Source: Nocardiopsis coralli (GTDB lineage Bacteria > Actinomycetota > Actinomycetes > Streptosporangiales > Streptosporangiaceae). From it: a stretch of 64,000 nucleotides of DNA. The DNA lies in NCBI RefSeq assembly GCF_014892575.1, contig NZ_JADBGI010000024.1, positions 38,471 through 102,470 of the forward strand, in the 5' to 3' direction. The position numbers and the translations under genes are program-made. How positions within the stretch are numbered: the first letter of the stretch is position 1; every line of letters begins with the position of its first letter. Positions 63,921 to 64,000 of this stretch are shown piece by piece. The notes below the pieces were generated by a model. That model was not told the DNA's origin, did no database searches, and saw only the letters and a list, made by a program, of their open reading frames with translations.

Positions 63921-64000
63921 GGCTGGTTTTTCGGGGAATGCGGGCGCCCGGAAATAGGGACAGCGGGCGGCCATGAGACCGTAAAGAGTAAGGGTTCTAT

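Overview
The window is a GC-rich chromosomal segment from a filamentous-type actinomycete. Gene content and order (ftsK - rodZ-like - rimO - pgsA - cinA - clgR, then DUF3046 - recA - recX, miaB, miaA, dapF, hflX) follow the conserved backbone known from Streptomyces and relatives. Genus assignment (Nocardiopsis or another Streptosporangiales relative) is inference only. No rRNA, tRNA, CRISPR array or insertion sequence was recognised.

Region by region. 1-4.9 kb: the end of the FtsK gene, a RodZ-like anchor, RimO, PgsA, CinA-type amidohydrolase and the ClgR-type regulator. 4.9-12 kb: an Rrf2-family regulator, then an import and hydrolysis cassette (solute-binding lipoprotein, two permeases, GH3 beta-N-acetylhexosaminidase) read leftward, divergent from a ROK regulator with a clear double palindrome between them. 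12-20.8 kb: a GNAT enzyme beside a possible gene remnant, the giant helicase Lhr, DUF3046, an SOS-boxed recA carrying a 433-residue LAGLIDADG intein in its Walker A loop, and recX. 20.8-31.5 kb: an S9 peptidase, a TAXI-TRAP transporter, miaB, and a TetR-P450 operon behind a 43-bp dyad. 31.7-34.9 kb: miaA and dapF are divergent and separated by 1.3 kb of non-coding DNA holding 229-bp tandem repeats, G-quadruplex-type runs and a family of 46-bp hairpins. 34.9-41.6 kb: glycolate oxidase glcDEF and malate synthase, a glycolate to glyoxylate to malate route, again separated by DNA with the same 46-bp hairpins. 41.9-45 kb: hflX and an imidazolonepropionase-like amidohydrolase. 45.3-57.3 kb: holA, comEC, an exceptionally long comEA (1364 residues), rpsT, a membrane-anchored protein of unknown role, and lepA. 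57.3-63.3 kb: an acyl-CoA catabolic operon (two acyl-CoA dehydrogenases, a class III CoA-transferase, a thiolase) divergent from a LysR regulator. 63.3-64 kb: non-coding, with a 56-bp dyad and a DnaA-box-like sequence.

Most genes are housekeeping (DNA translocation and repair, tRNA and ribosome modification, lipid and cell-wall precursors, translation factors). The accessory cassettes each carry their own regulator and visible operator-like dyads. The least explained features are the 46-bp hairpin family with a fixed 17-12-17 architecture at two separate loci, the giant disordered N-terminus of ComEA, and the terminal 56-bp dyad.
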